Positions 20,278 to 29,439 of a DNA stretch of 64,000 nt are shown piece by piece. The notes beneath the pieces are model-generated. The model was not told the DNA's origin. It searched no databases and saw nothing but the letters and a program-made list of their open reading frames with translations. Every line of letters begins with the position of its first letter. Position 1 is the stretch's first letter. Source of the DNA: Mesorhizobium loti (GTDB taxonomy: Bacteria > Pseudomonadota > Alphaproteobacteria > Rhizobiales > Rhizobiaceae); the NCBI RefSeq assembly GCF_013170705.1, contig NZ_CP033334.1, forward strand, positions 4,937,501 through 5,001,500, written 5' to 3'. The translations under genes were made by a program, and so were the position numbers.

Positions 20278-21531
20278 ATGCCTGCCTTCAAATCCGATTT
20301 CCTGCGCACGATGAGCGAGCGCGGCTTCATCCACCAGATTTCGGATGAGACCGGCCTCGACCAACTTTTCGCCAAGGAAACGGTCACCGCCTATGTCGGC
20401 TACGACGCCACCGCCACCAGCCTGCATATCGGCAATTTGATCTCCGCGACCATGCTCTACTGGCTGCAGGAGACGGGGCACCGGCCGATCGCTCTGATGG
20501 GCGGCGGCACGTCGATGATCGGCGACCCGTCCTTCCGTGACGACCAGCGCAGCCTTTTGACACCCGAGGCGATCGCCACCAACATCGAGGGCATCAAGCG
20601 CATCTTCGGCCGCATCCTGCGTTTCGGCGACGGCCCGAACGACGCCATAATGGTCAACAATGCGGACTGGCTGATGAAACTCAACTATGTCGAGTTCCTG
20701 CGCGACGTCGGCCGGCATTTTTCCGTCAACCGCATGCTGACCTTCGACAGCGTCAAGCTTCGGCTCGACCGCGAGCAGTCGCTGTCGTTCCTCGAATTCA
20801 ACTACATGATCCTGCAGGGCTATGATTTCGTCGAACTCGCCCGGCGCCAGAACTGCCGCCTGCAGATGGGCGGTTCAGACCAGTGGGGCAACATCATCAA
20901 CGGCGTCGATCTCGGCCATCGCATGGGCACGCCGCAGCTTTACGCTTTGACCACGCCGCTGCTTACGACATCGTCGGGCGCCAAGATGGGTAAATCGGCG
21001 AAGGGAGCGGTCTGGCTCAATGGCGACCTCTTCTCGCCATATGATTTCTGGCAGTACTGGCGCAACACCGAGGACGCCGACGTCGAGCGCTTCCTGAAGA
21101 TATTCACCCGCCTGCCCCTCGATGAGATCGCGCGCCTGGCGGCGCTCGGCGGCTCCGAGATCAACGAGGCCAAGAAGGTGCTGGCCACGGAGACGACGGC
21201 GATCGTCCATGGCCGCGAAGCGGCGCAGCTGGCCGAGGAAACCGCGCGAAAAACCTTCGAAGAAGGGGCGCTTGCCGACACATTGCCGACCGTCAAGGCC
21301 GACAAGGCAGCGCTGGAGGCAGGCGTCGGCATCCTGTCGCTGCTGGTCACGGCCGGGCTGGCATCGTCCAATGGCGAAGCGCGCAGGCACATCCAGGGCG
21401 GTGCGGTTCGCATCAACGACCAAACGGTCAGCGATGATCGCCGCATGGTCACGCTTCAGGATCTGAGTCCGGAAAACGTCGTAAAGCTTTCACTCGGCAA
21501 GAAAAAACACGTTCTGGTGCGGCCAGGCTGA
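20278..21531 (+). CDS. tyrS: Tyrosyl-tRNA synthetase
   Basis: The 417-residue class I synthetase has HIGN at 50-53 (HIGH motif), [12 protein letters not shown] for tRNA/tyrosine recognition, and KMGKS at 236-240 (KMSKS motif). A C-terminal S4 RNA-binding domain starts near residue 350. The ATG at 20278 gives the conserved [20 protein letters not shown] start. It stands alone, with the repeat pair upstream and a hairpin downstream. Confidence 0.97.
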   Translation: MPAFKSDFLRTMSERGFIHQISDETGLDQLFAKETVTAYVGYDATATSLHIGNLISATMLYWLQETGHRPIALMGGGTSMIGDPSFRDDQRSLLTPEAIATNIEGIKRIFGRILRFGDGPNDAIMVNNADWLMKLNYVEFLRDVGRHFSVNRMLTFDSVKLRLDREQSLSFLEFNYMILQGYDFVELARRQNCRLQMGGSDQWGNIINGVDLGHRMGTPQLYALTTPLLTTSSGAKMGKSAKGAVWLNGDLFSPYDFWQYWRNTEDADVERFLKIFTRLPLDEIARLAALGGSEINEAKKVLATETTAIVHGREAAQLAEETARKTFEEGALADTLPTVKADKAALEAGVGILSLLVTAGLASSNGEARRHIQGGAVRINDQTVSDDRRMVTLQDLSPENVVKLSLGKKKHVLVRPG

Positions 21532-21568
21532 GGCCGCCTGCAGCCGTTCACCATTTCACGGAATCCCA

Positions 21569-21619
21569 GGGGAAAGCGCCAAGCGCTTTTCCCGGAAAAA
21601 ATCCGTTTCACACTTTTCC
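21569..21619. terminator. Convergent hairpins, one a repeat-family member
   Basis: GGGGAAAGCGC pairs with GCGCTTTTCCC (21569-21593, one bulge). A second hairpin, GGAAAA...TTTTCC with the repeat core (ATCCGTTTCACACTTTT), spans 21594-21619. They fill the gap between tyrS and the convergent AsmA-like gene, so they may terminate both. Confidence 0.65.
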
Positions 21620-21629
21620 TGGAATTGTT

Positions 21630-24600
21630 CTAGCGATACTCGAAGATCGACCGGAAGATGCCCGGCGCGATCACCGACAGCGGGTTGACGTCGAGCACCG
21701 GCTTGTTGGCATTGCCCCTGAGCCGGTAGGTGACGCCGATCAGGCCGCGATCGCGGCCGTTGCCGAGAAGCGCGCCGACGATGGGCAGTTCGCCGAAGAT
21801 GCGGTTGAGGCCATAGACCGGCATGAAGGTGCCGGTCATGTCCATATTGTTGTTCTGGTCGTAGAGGATGCCCTGGAACGTCGTGCCGATGCGGGGGCCG
21901 CGCAGCACGCCATTGGCCAGCTTCAGATAACCGCTGCCTTTCTCGATCTCGGCATAGCCGCGCTCGAACTTCACCCGCGACGTATCGAGATTGCCCTTGA
22001 CCGCCTGGTTGAGGCTGCGGTTGTCCCCGGCCGGCGTGGTCGAGACGATAGAGGCCAGTTTCGGTTCATTGACGATGAAGAAGTTGCTGGTGTCGACCTT
22101 GCCCCTCATCGGTCCGTCGCCCGCTCCCGCCAGCGCCAGGGTGATCGACCCACCTTCCATATGCTCGTATATGTTGAGAAATCTCAGGATAGCGCCGGCA
22201 TCCGCCGACTGCACGTTGAGCGAGCGCCGACCGTCGCCGGCAGTGTTGCTGACTGCTATGGCCGCGCCAGAACTGGCCGTGGCGCTGACCTTCAGGCCGT
22301 TCACCCTTGAACCGGCCGCGCTGTAGTCCAGCTTCAGGTTGGACAGTTGTTCGTCGTGGAAACCGGTAAGCTGCCCGACGTCGGCGCTGACGGAAATGTT
22401 GTCTGTCCCCGTGGTCTTGGTTGCGGTGTCCACATCCGACATGAACTGCTTGATGAGCGATCGGGCGTCGAGCGCATTGCCATTGATGTCGACCGCGTAG
22501 CCCTTGCCCGACCGCTTCACCGAAATCGCGACATCGTCACCCCTGTTCAAGGTGACCTTGCTGAATTTTGCCGACGACAGGGCGCCGTTGACCAGCACGA
22601 TGCCGCCGTCGATGGAGAATGTTTTGCCATCGAGGTTGAAATCGGACAGTGTCGTGGTGTCACCGGACTTGGTCATGACGAAGGTGACACTGGCCGGGAC
22701 CCCTGCCCCCTTGCTCCAGCCGGCCCAGGGAATGTCCAGCCTGGCATTGGTCAGGTCGGCCGACACATTCTGATTGCCGCTGCCGCTCTTGTCGATCGCG
22801 ACTTTCACCGTTCCGCCCAGCATCGGCGTCAGGCCGGGCATGGCGGCGGCGCGGATCTTGTCGTCAAGCACCAGGGCCACCTTGCGGCTGCGCGGCGGCC
22901 CGTCATCCGCCAACGGTTCGACGAGGTCGAGTTCGGCAGGAATGTTGTTCAGCGACGCCTTGGCGGAAATCACCGCCTTTACAGGGTCGACCGTGATCGA
23001 GCCGTCGGCATCGGTGACGGTCTGTCCCTCGAACGGCTTGGCCAGCGACAGGCCGGTGTAGTCGAGGGACACCAGCCAGTCGAGCTTCGAGGTGTCGACG
23101 CCGGACTGCAACGGAATGTCGGCCCTGACATGGCCGGTAACGCTGCCGGACAGGTCCTCCGGCAGGAAGCCGACATGGCGCATGGCGTTGATCGGTTCGT
23201 ATGAGGCGAGTTCCGCGACAGCCGACGCCTCTCCCTCCACGTCAATGTCGAGTGCGCCGATGACCGGCGGGTGGTTCGCCGCCTTGACCGACAGTGTGCC
23301 GTTGCTGGCCGCCACGGTGCGGCCGCTGGGCATGAAGACGGTGCCCGATGAGAGCGAAATGTCGACGTCGTTGCCGTGGAAGGCGACGACGCCGACCGCG
23401 TCGCGTATCGGCGGAATGCGGCCTGCCGTGTCGAAGCGAGCCCCCTCGATCTGGAAGCGGCCGAACACTTCGTCGGCCGAAAGCGGAACGCCGTTGCCGA
23501 GGCGATCCGGCACGACCTGGAACTGAAGATTGGCATCGACGACGCGGCCGCCGAATAGATTGTCCAGCACCCAGAGCCGCGCGTTGCGCGCCGAGAACCA
23601 CGGCCACAACTGCTTGACGTGCGAGACCAGCATGTCATGGACGTTGAGCGCAAGATTGACACCGGGAGCCTTGCCGTCAACGAATTCAACGGCCGCGGTG
23701 CCAAGCACCTCGCCGGAAGCGTCGGATCGAACCGCGATCTGCTCGGCCACCAGCTTATGGCTCTTGGTCTGATAGACGCCGGCAATGCGGGCGATGAATG
23801 GCAGCGCGGGCTCGGGCGATTCCGATGGCGCCAAGGTCGAACCGTCGCTGGTCAGGTCATAACGATAGGAGGGTTCCTCGCCCGCCTCCCCTGTCGCCGG
23901 CTTTGGCCCTATAGAGCCGCCGAAATTGAAAGAAGACCGGCCGGTTTTCAGAAGCAGCCTGTCGACCTGGATCTTGTTGCTGCCATGGACAAGCGTGGCA
24001 TCGACATCGAAATCGGCCGGCAGCAGGCCGCGCGTGCCAAGATCAAGCACGGACCCGGCGGACGAGATGGCGGCTGTCAGCCGCGATGCATTCGCGCCGG
24101 ATCCTTCAGAGCCGGTCAGCTTCAATGCGACCGCACCCAGCTTCCCGGCACCGGCCGCGGTGTTGTCGGCAGCCGCCAGGTCGATGTTCGCGGTCAGCGC
24201 CGTCACGCGGTGCGCCGCGATATCACGGGTGGCGGAAGCGGCAAGGGTAACCTTTCTGCCGTCGACATTCGCCTCGGAGGAAAACTCCATACCGCCCGGG
24301 CCCGACTGCACGACGGTGGCGTCGGTGATCGTGACCAGCTTGATCGCCCCGGTTTCGGGCAACACGAATTCGACATTGCTGAGATCGATCCGGCGCAGCG
24401 AATCTTCCCGCACGGCGTCGAGCGCCTGATGGATGTTGCCGAACACCGCGTCGGACAGTTTCTCGGGATCGACGAGGCCATCCTCATTGCGCAAGCCGGC
24501 TGTCCAGTCACCGCCCGACGGCATCGCGGCCGTGACGATGCGCGCGTCGGAGATCCTGGCGCTGGTCAGCCGCACCTCCCCCCACAGCAGTGGTATCAGG

Positions 24601-25010
24601 CGCATGCCGAAGCGAACACGGCCGGCATCCGCCATCGGCTTGCCATCCGATGTCTTCAGGCTGACGTCGCTGACCTGAAGCGCGACGAAGCTCGAACTGT
24701 CGAGCGTGATGCGCGCCGGCCCGACAGCGACATGGACATCGACGCCGGCAAGTCTCTCGATGGCGATCTCGGCTTCCGCCCGAAGCCGCTCGGAGCCGAT
24801 GCCGGACGCCCCGACCAGATAGACGACGACCGCTGCCAGCAGCACGAGGCTGACAACGCCGGCGAACACGCGCGAAAGGATGCGGAAGCCGCGGCCGATC
24901 GACGCCTGACCGAGCGGCGGCACGCGGCACGCGGACGGCAAAGCCCCCAGGTCGGTGATTTCATCCCGCCTGAACCTGATCTTCTCGTGCTGCGGTTGCT
25001 CCTGATCCAC
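21630..25010 (-). CDS. YhdP/AsmA-like envelope protein (DUF3971 and AsmA C-terminal domains)
   Basis: A protein of about 1,126 residues with one membrane segment near residues 40-65 (GFRILSRVFAGVVSLVLLAA) and a very long beta-rich region. The C-terminus reads YLKLANGVLRGPRIGTTFQGILYDQNNNMDMTGTFMP, typical of AsmA_2/DUF3971 proteins. Relatives in E. coli (YhdP, TamB, YdbH) bridge the periplasm and move phospholipid to the outer membrane. I favour a GTG start at 25010, which leaves room for a promoter towards the divergent peroxiredoxin; an ATG 27 codons upstream is the alternative. Confidence 0.82.
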   Translation of the reverse strand: MDQEQPQHEKIRFRRDEITDLGALPSACRVPPLGQASIGRGFRILSRVFAGVVSLVLLAAVVVYLVGASGIGSERLRAEAEIAIERLAGVDVHVAVGPARITLDSSSFVALQVSDVSLKTSDGKPMADAGRVRFGMRLIPLLWGEVRLTSARISDARIVTAAMPSGGDWTAGLRNEDGLVDPEKLSDAVFGNIHQALDAVREDSLRRIDLSNVEFVLPETGAIKLVTITDATVVQSGPGGMEFSSEANVDGRKVTLAASATRDIAAHRVTALTANIDLAAADNTAAGAGKLGAVALKLTGSEGSGANASRLTAAISSAGSVLDLGTRGLLPADFDVDATLVHGSNKIQVDRLLLKTGRSSFNFGGSIGPKPATGEAGEEPSYRYDLTSDGSTLAPSESPEPALPFIARIAGVYQTKSHKLVAEQIAVRSDASGEVLGTAAVEFVDGKAPGVNLALNVHDMLVSHVKQLWPWFSARNARLWVLDNLFGGRVVDANLQFQVVPDRLGNGVPLSADEVFGRFQIEGARFDTAGRIPPIRDAVGVVAFHGNDVDISLSSGTVFMPSGRTVAASNGTLSVKAANHPPVIGALDIDVEGEASAVAELASYEPINAMRHVGFLPEDLSGSVTGHVRADIPLQSGVDTSKLDWLVSLDYTGLSLAKPFEGQTVTDADGSITVDPVKAVISAKASLNNIPAELDLVEPLADDGPPRSRKVALVLDDKIRAAAMPGLTPMLGGTVKVAIDKSGSGNQNVSADLTNARLDIPWAGWSKGAGVPASVTFVMTKSGDTTTLSDFNLDGKTFSIDGGIVLVNGALSSAKFSKVTLNRGDDVAISVKRSGKGYAVDINGNALDARSLIKQFMSDVDTATKTTGTDNISVSADVGQLTGFHDEQLSNLKLDYSAAGSRVNGLKVSATASSGAAIAVSNTAGDGRRSLNVQSADAGAILRFLNIYEHMEGGSITLALAGAGDGPMRGKVDTSNFFIVNEPKLASIVSTTPAGDNRSLNQAVKGNLDTSRVKFERGYAEIEKGSGYLKLANGVLRGPRIGTTFQGILYDQNNNMDMTGTFMPVYGLNRIFGELPIVGALLGNGRDRGLIGVTYRLRGNANKPVLDVNPLSVIAPGIFRSIFEYR

Positions 25011-25105
25011 GCCATCTTCCGTTGTACAAATTCGCTCGTGGACGAATCCCCGCTCGACACTATATCGGTGTGGCTTCGCGCGTAACCTCAAACAAGGGCA
25101 TCGAT

Positions 25106-25573
25106 ATGGCTGACCTCGACGTGGGCGATCTTGCGCCGCAATTCGACCTGCCGCGAGATGGCGGCGGTTCGCTCAACCTGGCCGCATCGGCCGGCAAACC
25201 CGTGGTGCTCTACTTCTATCCGCAGGACGACACCACAAGCTGCACGCAGGAGGCGATCAGCTTTTCACAGCTGAAGCCGGACTTCGAGAAGGCCGGTGCC
25301 GTCGTGATCGGCCTGTCGCCCGATCCCGTCAAGAAGCATGACAAGTTCAAGTCGAAATACAATCTCACCATCGATCTCGCCGCCGACGAGGAACGCAAGG
25401 TGATCGAAGCCTACCATCTCTGGGTCGAGAAATCGATGTATGGCCGCAAATACATGGGCGTCGAGCGCGCGACGTTCCTCATCGGCCGCGACGGGCGGAT
25501 CGCCAGGATCTGGCGCAAGGTCCGGGTCAAGGGCCATGCCGAGGAAGTGCTGGAAGCCGTTCGCGCGCTTTGA
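25106..25573 (+). CDS. bcp: Peroxiredoxin, BCP/PrxQ type, with a single conserved cysteine
   Basis: The 155-residue protein has the BCP layout: VGDLAPQFDLPRDGG, KPVVLYFYPQDDTTSCTQEA with peroxidatic C46, then VVIGLSPDPVKKHDKFKSKYNL. It reduces hydroperoxides with thioredoxin or another thiol. The resolving cysteine five residues after the peroxidatic one in E. coli BCP is absent here (CTQEAIS), so it should work as a 1-Cys enzyme. It is divergent from the AsmA-like gene. Confidence 0.92.
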   Translation: MADLDVGDLAPQFDLPRDGGGSLNLAASAGKPVVLYFYPQDDTTSCTQEAISFSQLKPDFEKAGAVVIGLSPDPVKKHDKFKSKYNLTIDLAADEERKVIEAYHLWVEKSMYGRKYMGVERATFLIGRDGRIARIWRKVRVKGHAEEVLEAVRAL

Positions 25574-25604
25574 ACGCGCGATGGCAGGTTCACACGAGCC
25601 GACC

Positions 25605-26747
25605 TTACTCGTCTGACGCCTCCGCCTTCGGCTGCCGCCGCGCCCGCCAGGATTTCGCAACATGGTTCGCATGATCGGCCAGCGCGGCGAGATGGCCGCG
25701 CAGACCACGCGCGCCCATCATCGACCACAGCGTGACTGATTCAGTGGCGAAGCGGCGCTTGAAATCCTCGCCGCCGCAGAGAAAATCAACCTTGGCCAAG
25801 CCACGGTCGAGCGACCACTGGATGTAGTCCATCATCAGTACCATGCCCGGTGAGGCGCGCTCGTATTCGGGATCGTAGGTGGTGACGAAAGCCATCATCG
25901 TGCCATGCTGCTCGAAATTGATGGAGACGGCGATGATCGTGCCGTTAAGCTCCAGCACGAAGATGCGCAACAGCCCGAGTTTGGCCAGCACGGAAACAAG
26001 CGCGGCAAGAACGGGCGAGCCCTCGTCGAACAGGTCCGAGACGCGGCCATGCCGGGCAAGCCAGAGGCGCTTGAGCGCAGCAACCCGCGCGAGCACGGGC
26101 TCGCGCGGCTCGTCCGCATCCAGCAGGCGGAAACGCAATTCGCCGCCTTCCTCCATGAACTTGCGGCCACGGCGGTAGTTCTGCCGGGCCTTCTTGGACA
26201 GTGTCTCGAACCATTTCGCCCCACCCTGCCAGGGACCGGCGACGCGATAGCTGATTTCACTGCGGTGGTTGGGCCGTAGTGCCTTGCCATGGCGCGAGGC
26301 CGGGTCCAGCAGAGCACCAACACCGGCATCCGGCAGCAGACGGTTGAGATAGACCAGGTCGAAGCCACCCTGATCAAGGACGTACTGCCAGAGCCGGGAG
26401 AGCGCCTGCGGATTACAGTCCGGGGCCAGCAGCGCGTCGCCATAGTCACTGTGATCCTTCGCCGCCCATTCGAGCATGCGGATCCCGGAGCGCTTGAAAG
26501 TGGCGAGCGCAATCACGCCATCGAGCCGGTCGCCGTTCCAGGCCAGCCCGATCCTGAGCGTGCGCAGTTCCTGCTGCGGGGTCGTGCGCCACCAGGCCGC
26601 GATCCATTCCGGGTGCTGGAAGACCAGCCCGTCGACGCGCCGCCAAAGTGCGCTCCAGGCCGGCGTGATCTCGGCCAGCCGCTCCGCCGATGTCACGACT
26701 TCGAAGGTGCGTGTCCGCGGGATGGCGAGCACGAAAGGAGCGTTCAT
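25605..26747 (-). CDS. GNAT-family acetyltransferase, CelD/BcsL-like
   Basis: A 380-residue protein of the GNAT_6 (CelD-like) group, recognised by WSALWRRVDGLVFQHPEWIAAWWRT early, ETLSKKARQNYRRGRKFMEEGGELRF in the middle, and FVTTYDPEYERASPGMVLMMDYIQWSLDRGLAKVDFLCGGEDFKRRF late. Members are linked to cellulose and other polysaccharide or lipid modification, but no polysaccharide genes are here. It overlaps the sterol-desaturase-like gene by 4 bases, so the two are coupled. Confidence 0.8.
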   Translation of the reverse strand: MNAPFVLAIPRTRTFEVVTSAERLAEITPAWSALWRRVDGLVFQHPEWIAAWWRTTPQQELRTLRIGLAWNGDRLDGVIALATFKRSGIRMLEWAAKDHSDYGDALLAPDCNPQALSRLWQYVLDQGGFDLVYLNRLLPDAGVGALLDPASRHGKALRPNHRSEISYRVAGPWQGGAKWFETLSKKARQNYRRGRKFMEEGGELRFRLLDADEPREPVLARVAALKRLWLARHGRVSDLFDEGSPVLAALVSVLAKLGLLRIFVLELNGTIIAVSINFEQHGTMMAFVTTYDPEYERASPGMVLMMDYIQWSLDRGLAKVDFLCGGEDFKRRFATESVTLWSMMGARGLRGHLAALADHANHVAKSWRARRQPKAEASDE

Positions 26748-27751
26748 GGCCGTGTTCCCTCAGATGACCGTGAGGTCCTTGGTTTTCCAGGCCGCATGCG
26801 CCTGGCGATATGCCTCCACATCCGCTTCAGCGGCATGAGATAGAGGCCGGCGAGTGACTGATAATCGCGCACATCGCGGTCGATCAGTCCGAACTTGAAG
26901 TCCTCGTCGGGCTTCGGCACGCACAATGTTCCGAACAGCCGGTCCCAGAACGAGAACAGCAGGCCGAAATTCTTGTCGTAATGGCGTGGATCGGTGCTGT
27001 GATGCAACTGGTGCCAATGAGGACACAGGATCACATTGTTGAGCGGGCCGAACGAGATCTTGAAATGCGTGTGCCTGACGAAATCCATCATCAGGATGTT
27101 GCGCATGACATAGACGTTAACGCCAAAGACGGTCAGTTCGACAAGGTTAAGCGAAATCAACGACCAGATGCCGAAGCAGACGCCGACGATGAGGCCATCC
27201 CAGGCCCGATTCATCAGCTCGTCGAGCGGATGGACCCGATCCTTGGTGATCCCGACCATCACCTCGGCCGAGTGATGCACCTTGTGCAACTCCCAAAGCA
27301 GCGGATAGCGATGCTGGGCAACGTGATAGAGATAGTAGGAAATATCGTAGGCGAGCAGCATGGTGATGGTGAAGACCAGCACCGTCACCGGCCCCGCCGG
27401 CCCCTCGATCAGGGGCGGCTGGAACTGGAAGAGTGTCGAAAACAGCCAGTTGGTCGCGTAGCCAACCGCGGTGACGAAGACAATGCCGGCAGGCAGCATC
27501 AGGAAGGGCATCAGGGCCTTCTTCGTTACCCAGAACAGCAGATCGGCCTTCGCCGAGGGATGGGTGATGGCCTCGTGCGGGATGGCGAACTCGAAAAACT
27601 CCTTCCAGCTCTTAGTCTCGACCGTGCGCCAATAGGCCACGAGCGCGCTGACAAAGGCAGTCAGCAGCAAAAGCCCCGTCGCCAGCAGACCAGTGCCCGA
27701 AATCTTGTCGAGGATCTTGCCAACCAGATCGCTCAGCATTCCCATAACCAT
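26744..27751 (-). CDS. Sterol desaturase/fatty acid hydroxylase superfamily membrane enzyme
   Basis: A di-iron membrane oxygenase of about 335 residues. Histidine clusters HVAQHRYP, HKVHHSAEVM and HWHQLHHSTDPRHYDKNFG carry the ligand histidines, set among four or more hydrophobic segments. Superfamily members hydroxylate or desaturate lipids; the substrate here is unknown. With the coupled acetyltransferase it may modify a membrane lipid, which is inference. The start near 27751 is one of three close ATGs. Confidence 0.85.
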   Translation of the reverse strand: MVMGMLSDLVGKILDKISGTGLLATGLLLLTAFVSALVAYWRTVETKSWKEFFEFAIPHEAITHPSAKADLLFWVTKKALMPFLMLPAGIVFVTAVGYATNWLFSTLFQFQPPLIEGPAGPVTVLVFTITMLLAYDISYYLYHVAQHRYPLLWELHKVHHSAEVMVGITKDRVHPLDELMNRAWDGLIVGVCFGIWSLISLNLVELTVFGVNVYVMRNILMMDFVRHTHFKISFGPLNNVILCPHWHQLHHSTDPRHYDKNFGLLFSFWDRLFGTLCVPKPDEDFKFGLIDRDVRDYQSLAGLYLMPLKRMWRHIARRMRPGKPRTSRSSEGTRP

Positions 27752-28042
27752 AATGAATCCCAAACCCCGGCACGCTTTTACTCGAAAACCGTCAACTAAA
27801 AGCAATCGAAGACAGTTAAGAAACTAACCTCTAACGCGCGAGCGTCAGTCGCTTCTCCTGCCAGCAAGTTGATGCCGATTGCCAGGGATTTCGCGACACC
27901 GGGCCTCAACTTGGCGGTTTTCATGCAACTTCCCGCCCGTTCCGCGTGCATTCGCCTCCGCGCATTCAATCCCGCAAAGCTTTGTTAACCTTAATAATGT
28001 GTAGTCCGACCGTCGTGATGTCGTAAACGAAAGCTTGGTCCC

Positions 28043-29347
28043 GTGAACGCAACCGGTCAGTCCGCAGTCTTCGGCAGGCGCAAGGAACCTCACACCGTCA
28101 TCATCGCGCGCGGCAACGAGATCAGGCATTTCACGATCCGGCCCTGGCTCGCGGCATTCATCGGTTCGGCACTCGCCGCCATTGCCATCGGCTACCTGCT
28201 GGCCACGTCCTATCTCGTGCTGCGCGACGACCTGATCGGCGCCACCACCGCGCGCCAGGCGCGCATGCAGCAGGCTTATGAAGACCGCATCTCGGCACTT
28301 CGCGCCCAGGTCGACCGCATCACCAGCCGCCAGCTGCTCGACCAGCAGCTGATGGAAACCAAGGTCAGCGAACTGCTCGAACGCCAGACACAGCTCAGCC
28401 AGCGGCACGGCCGCCTCGGCCCGCTGCTCGAACGCGCCGAGAATGAGGTTGGAACGGAACCCGTGGAGGATCCCGCAACGGCTGCCAAGCCCGACAAGCA
28501 CGCCGACGTGACCGGCAGCATCAGCCAGCCGGCGCCGAACTACGCGGTCGCCAGCCTGGGCGTCGACCTGGGCGCCGCCGACACCAGGCCGTTCTCCTTG
28601 TGGTCGACCCGTACCGATCCACTGCCCAGCGATTCCGCAGCGGATCGCGCGGACAAGCTGTTCGTTTCGATCAACCAGTCGCTGAAATCCATCGAGAACG
28701 AACAACTCACCCGCATCAGCACGCTCGCCGACAATGCCTACAAGAGCGCGGATGCCATCCAGCAGGCGCTGGCGGCGGCCGGACTGCCGGTCGACAGCGA
28801 TTTCGGCAAGAACGAGAGCGATGTCGGCGGCCCGCTGATCCCGCTCGACAGTTCGATGATCTTCGACAGCAAGGTCAAGGAACTGGACGAAGCCCTGGAT
28901 ACGCTTGACCAATTAAAGAAGGAAGCGCGCCGGCTGCCGCTTGCCAACCCCGCCCCTGGCCACTCCGTCACCAGTCCGTTCGGCGTGCGCACCGATCCTA
29001 TCCTCGGCACCGCCGCGCTGCACTCGGGAATGGACTTCAGGGCTCCCATCGGCATGGCGGCCAAGGTCACGGCGCCCGGCATTGTCACAAAGGCGGGCTG
29101 GAACGGGGGCTATGGCCGCATGGTGGAGGTCGACCACGGCAATGGTTTTGCGACCCGCTATGGACATCTGAGCGAAATCGACGTGACCGTGGGCGAGAAG
29201 CTGGACGCCGGCGCCATCGTCGGCAAGACCGGCAGCAGCGGCCGTTCCACCGGCCCGCATCTGCACTACGAAGTGCGCCACAACGGCGAAGCGATCGATC
29301 CCCTCCGCTTCCTCACCGTCGGCAAGAAAGTTGCCCAGTATCTCTGA
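28043..29347 (+). CDS. M23 family zinc endopeptidase, membrane-anchored
   Basis: A 434-residue envelope protein starting at GTG. A membrane helix lies at about 35-57, followed by a coiled coil (about 75-130) and a linker. The C-terminal LytM domain has HSGMDF with H327 and D331 and HLHYE at 406-410, all zinc and catalytic residues intact, so it should cleave peptidoglycan cross-links. The topology resembles rhizobial cell-division peptidases. The 291-base region before it holds AT-rich TTAACCTTAA, which could be a regulator site, but I do not assign one. Confidence 0.88.
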   Translation: MNATGQSAVFGRRKEPHTVIIARGNEIRHFTIRPWLAAFIGSALAAIAIGYLLATSYLVLRDDLIGATTARQARMQQAYEDRISALRAQVDRITSRQLLDQQLMETKVSELLERQTQLSQRHGRLGPLLERAENEVGTEPVEDPATAAKPDKHADVTGSISQPAPNYAVASLGVDLGAADTRPFSLWSTRTDPLPSDSAADRADKLFVSINQSLKSIENEQLTRISTLADNAYKSADAIQQALAAAGLPVDSDFGKNESDVGGPLIPLDSSMIFDSKVKELDEALDTLDQLKKEARRLPLANPAPGHSVTSPFGVRTDPILGTAALHSGMDFRAPIGMAAKVTAPGIVTKAGWNGGYGRMVEVDHGNGFATRYGHLSEIDVTVGEKLDAGAIVGKTGSSGRSTGPHLHYEVRHNGEAIDPLRFLTVGKKVAQYL

Positions 29348-29439
29348 GGCGCGCAAGCCCGGGTTGGATCAGCAATATTGAACATGCATCTCAAGGGCTG
29401 TCATGAAAGCCATGCATGAACCGGTCTTTGATCGTCTGA

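Noticed and set aside
23619..25085. 488-codon plus-strand frame opposite the AsmA-like gene
   Set aside because: Low-complexity Arg/Gly/Ala product; the minus frame carries the conserved AsmA features.
28000..28042. TTAACCTTAA near the M23 gene as a CtrA site
   Set aside because: Spacing between TTAA halves is 2 bases, not the 7 of the CtrA consensus.
27845..28912. 355-codon minus-strand frame opposite the M23 peptidase
   Set aside because: The plus-strand M23 domain has intact catalytic motifs and a membrane segment; the minus frame has no recognisable domain.
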